Shown piece by piece: positions 61,825 to 64,000 of a stretch of DNA of 64,000 bases (position 1 is the stretch's first letter; each line of letters starts with the position of its first letter). A model generated the notes under the pieces. It was not told the DNA's origin, searched no databases, and worked only from the letters and a program-made list of their open reading frames with translations. The stretch lies in assembly GCF_035181385.1 (NCBI RefSeq), contig NZ_JAXCJK010000002.1, forward strand, positions 248,001 through 312,000, given 5' to 3'. This DNA comes from Moraxella sp035181385 (lineage in GTDB: Bacteria > Pseudomonadota > Gammaproteobacteria > Pseudomonadales > Moraxellaceae). The translations under genes and the position numbers were made by a program.

Positions 61825-63651
61825 TTAAGGTTTTTTCGTTTGTTTTTTACCCCCAAAAACCACCGCAATACCATCCTCACCCTCTTTTTTATGATGGATA
61901 ACCCCACCGAGTTCTGAGGCATTAGGCCCATAAAAACCACCAGTAAAACCTGCATTGATATTGACAATCGCAGCAGCACCTGTGCTTTTAGGATCAAGAT
62001 TGAAGCCACCCTTAGCTGTCTTGGCTGTACCACTAAAACCATTGCCTGCGATCACGCCATTTAACATCAAAGCAGGGCGATCATCCAGACCGTCATTATC
62101 AATCAGCTTGCCATCAAACTTCTTGCTACCAAAATCCACCTCAAAAAGACTGCGTGTACCAGACTGTTTATCAGCACTGGCAGATACCGTCCATCTGCGA
62201 CCATCATCTTTGCTGTCAAAATAGCCCTCCCATGTACCACGATAGTAAGCCTTGCCATCTTTGGGCATTTTGTCAGCTTCGGTACGCTCACCCACCAAAA
62301 ACAATCTGCCATCTTTTAAGATGATGACACCACCCTCTTGATTGACCGTGCCATAAACACCAAATTTAATATAATCCAAATTGTTACAGCAGACGCTAAC
62401 AGAAAGTTTTTTACCATTATGATCTACCTGTCTGGTATGGATAAAGTCCATACCAGCAAAGCTAGCAATACCCTCAGGTAATAACGCCAAGCGTTTACCA
62501 TCAATAATGAGATGGGTGATTTGCCCAAAAGTATCCATGCTAAATTTGTTCAAAGTGGCTGTATCAATGCCAATAGCATCAAATTTATGCTCCAAATTAT
62601 CATCGCTTAGCTTATCACGCTTGGCAGCAAACACCCCAAATAGTGATTTATTTGTTGCCAAAAACTTACCAGCCAGCTCTTCAGCTTTTTCGCCAAAAAA
62701 CCCACCTTCAAGCTGTCCATCTTGACCAAAAATGGTATGGCTCTTATCAGTAGCGGTCGCTGTGCCACTAAATCGGTTGCCTTTTAGTGTGGCATTGACT
62801 TGGTAACGCTCGGTGTTGGTTTGCTCTGATGCCTTAGATTCGGCAACATAACCATGACTGTATAATTTTCCTGCCAGTGTTTTTGCCCCAAAATCCACCT
62901 CAAACTCACTACCATGACCAACTTTAGCACCTTCAATACGGTTGTTGACATACGCATCAAGCGATGTTGCACCCGACAAGTTGCCAGGGCTATTTTGATT
63001 ATCACTTGTAAAGCCATCAGGCAAAGAGCGAGTCTTGTCAGCATCAGAAGTAAAATCCCAAGTCCCTACATATTTGACTTTTTGGGTAGGCATGATGAAT
63101 GATGGTGTTGCCCCTTGATAAAATACATAGCCACGAGGCCCCACATATAGCTGGCGTTTTTTCTCGCTGTCAGTTACCCAACTGCCCCCTGCCTCAGTAT
63201 CAATAATATATCCTGAACGCACATACTGCATATCACGATTACGAGACAGTACGCCTTTATCATGTGAATAAACAATTTCTTCACTGGCCTTGTCTTGTTG
63301 GCTCAATAGCTTTTTGTAATGTTCTGGAATGTCTTGCAAACGATGATTGATGATAGAGGCGTCATTGATACCGACCTTATCTGTTTTATTGCCCCGTCTT
63401 GGAATTTCGGCAATATACCCCAAAGCAGGCTCCTGACCTTGAACTGCACCATCTAGCGTGCGTCTATCACCTTGCTCATCTTGATAGGTAGGCTCTTTGG
63501 GTGTGCTTGGTGCATTTGTGTTTTGTTGTGCACCCTGTGTATTAGGATTTTGAACATGATTGACATCAAAACTGCCGCCATTACTGGCACAAGCGGTCAA
63601 TAGTAAGGCACCAATCATCACGCTCAGGGGCGTTTTTACATACAATTTCAT
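61825..63651 (-). CDS. tbpB: Surface lipoprotein, TbpB-like transferrin receptor
   Basis: A 608-residue surface lipoprotein that captures iron-loaded host protein and hands it to TbpA. The lipobox is LLTAC (Cys21), then a glycine/serine anchor. N-lobe signs are 'IPEHYKKLLSQQDKASEEIVY' and 'YVGTWDFTSDADKTRSLPDGF' with the barrel end 'GGFFGEKAEELAGKF'. The C-lobe repeats the scheme (YYRGTWEGYFDSKDDGRRW, GGFYGPNASELGGVI). The C-lobe lacks the long acidic clusters of LbpB, which favours TbpB. AGGAGG lies 5 nt before ATG. Lipid surface display needs a Slam protein, which is not in the window. Confidence 0.85.
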   Translation of the reverse strand: MKLYVKTPLSVMIGALLLTACASNGGSFDVNHVQNPNTQGAQQNTNAPSTPKEPTYQDEQGDRRTLDGAVQGQEPALGYIAEIPRRGNKTDKVGINDASIINHRLQDIPEHYKKLLSQQDKASEEIVYSHDKGVLSRNRDMQYVRSGYIIDTEAGGSWVTDSEKKRQLYVGPRGYVFYQGATPSFIMPTQKVKYVGTWDFTSDADKTRSLPDGFTSDNQNSPGNLSGATSLDAYVNNRIEGAKVGHGSEFEVDFGAKTLAGKLYSHGYVAESKASEQTNTERYQVNATLKGNRFSGTATATDKSHTIFGQDGQLEGGFFGEKAEELAGKFLATNKSLFGVFAAKRDKLSDDNLEHKFDAIGIDTATLNKFSMDTFGQITHLIIDGKRLALLPEGIASFAGMDFIHTRQVDHNGKKLSVSVCCNNLDYIKFGVYGTVNQEGGVIILKDGRLFLVGERTEADKMPKDGKAYYRGTWEGYFDSKDDGRRWTVSASADKQSGTRSLFEVDFGSKKFDGKLIDNDGLDDRPALMLNGVIAGNGFSGTAKTAKGGFNLDPKSTGAAAIVNINAGFTGGFYGPNASELGGVIHHKKEGEDGIAVVFGGKKQTKKP

Positions 63652-63856
63652 ACAATCCTCCTAAATGGTTTTGTATTTTTATAAAAATAAAGCAATAAAA
63701 CATTGTTAAGCAATGATATGTTTAAAGAAAAAACCGCTCACAGTAAAGCCATCACAGCTTTTTTTTGATGGACAAATCAGATGAAAACAAAAAAAACTTA
63801 ACCACATCTTTACCTGACAACACTTAACTTGACAACATGACTAATAAAAGTCATTT

Positions 63857-63893
63857 GATAATTATTCATAATTGTAAATAATATTTATTATTA
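63857..63893 (-). promoter_or_regulatory. AT-rich Fur-box-like cluster upstream of tbpB
   Basis: GATAATTATTCATAATTG and the following AAATAATATTTATTATT resemble overlapping GATAAT hexamers of a Fur site, though the full 19-mer matches only about half. It is some 200 bp before the tbpB start, so it may instead serve a divergent gene beyond the window. In 63652-64000 I otherwise see only AT-rich sequence. Confidence 0.3.
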
Positions 63894-63972
63894 TGTCAAT
63901 ACTACAGAAATATTATTTCAATTTGTATCCTCATAAATACACAAATCAATAAAGCGATGGCAAGCCATTAGC

Positions 63973-63984
63973 AAAAAAAAAAAA
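63973..63984. repeat. Run of 12 A
   Basis: Twelve consecutive A residues in the intergenic region near the right edge, long enough for slippage. The gene it might affect lies outside the window. Confidence 0.9.
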
Positions 63985-64000
63985 TCAGTCCTTACAAAAA

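Noticed and set aside
61825..63651. Naming the lipoprotein LbpB
   Set aside because: LbpB proteins have long acidic clusters in the C-lobe; this C-lobe has none, and the length fits TbpB better. The choice is not absolute.
1..64000. CRISPR arrays, prophage, insertion sequences, tRNA or rRNA genes
   Set aside because: No regularly spaced repeats, integrase or transposase frames, or tRNA-like T-loop sequences were found while reading the intergenic regions.

Overview
The window is 64 kb of core chromosome from a gammaproteobacterium of the family Moraxellaceae, most likely a Moraxella species. The grounds are the AT-rich coding style, the gene neighbourhoods (mucD-dapA-bamC-purC, an algR-like gene beside hemC-hemD, pcnB-folK-panB-panC), and a tbpB-tbpA iron-piracy operon typical of mucosal Moraxella and Neisseria. 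The species cannot be fixed from sequence reading alone. I see no rRNA, tRNA, CRISPR array, complete insertion sequence or prophage. Almost everything is housekeeping; the novelty is in small details.

Layout. 1-7.4 kb (rightward): 3' part of a LysR regulator, a small GNAT, a CBS/nucleotidyltransferase protein paired with a DEDDh exonuclease, a pterin-dehydratase-like protein, TenA and ParC. 7.4-14.5 kb (leftward): a hypothetical anchored protein, pabC, mltG, tmk, a mucD-type protease, dapA, a very short bamC and purC. 14.7-22.2 kb (rightward): aroE, an acyl-CoA dehydrogenase and a polar amino-acid ABC transporter with two tandem binding lipoproteins. 22.2-30.8 kb: a twice-frameshifted Sel1-repeat gene, hslO (leftward), a rubredoxin-rubredoxin reductase fusion, glmS, opdA-yheV-like, pdxH. 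30.9-40 kb: plsB (leftward), tesB and a DUF1615 lipoprotein (rightward), a CorC/HlyC-type membrane protein (leftward), and ubiG-gph-yciK (leftward). 40.1-49.1 kb: dsbA and a tiny Cys-rich reading frame (rightward), then darP, rapZ, panC, panB, folK, pcnB, comEA, mazG and cysK (leftward). 49.3-58.8 kb: a phosphohexomutase (rightward), a stomatin-like protein and argH (leftward), an aberrant AlgR-like LytTR protein, hemC, hemD, grpE, dnaK (rightward). 58.9-63.7 kb: tbpB-tbpA (leftward).

How genes work together: dapA feeds lysine/peptidoglycan and mltG sets glycan chain length; pabC, folK and panBC serve folate and pantothenate/CoA; ubiG, gph and yciK sit together; grpE and dnaK are separated by 265 bp and lack dnaJ here; TbpB captures host iron protein and TbpA imports the iron with TonB energy.

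Most worth a second look: (1) an AlgR-position LytTR protein whose receiver start has become a membrane-like segment; (2) a BamC reduced to its N-terminal lasso; (3) a pterin dehydratase-like protein lacking two catalytic histidines; (4) a tbpB-tbpA pair in Neisseria-like order with an intercistronic hairpin; (5) a Sel1 gene broken by two single-A insertions; (6) a compact structured non-coding segment after the LysR gene; (7) a hairpin-bracketed 29-codon Cys-rich ORF; (8) a duplicated ribosome-binding site; (9) several palindromic operator candidates.
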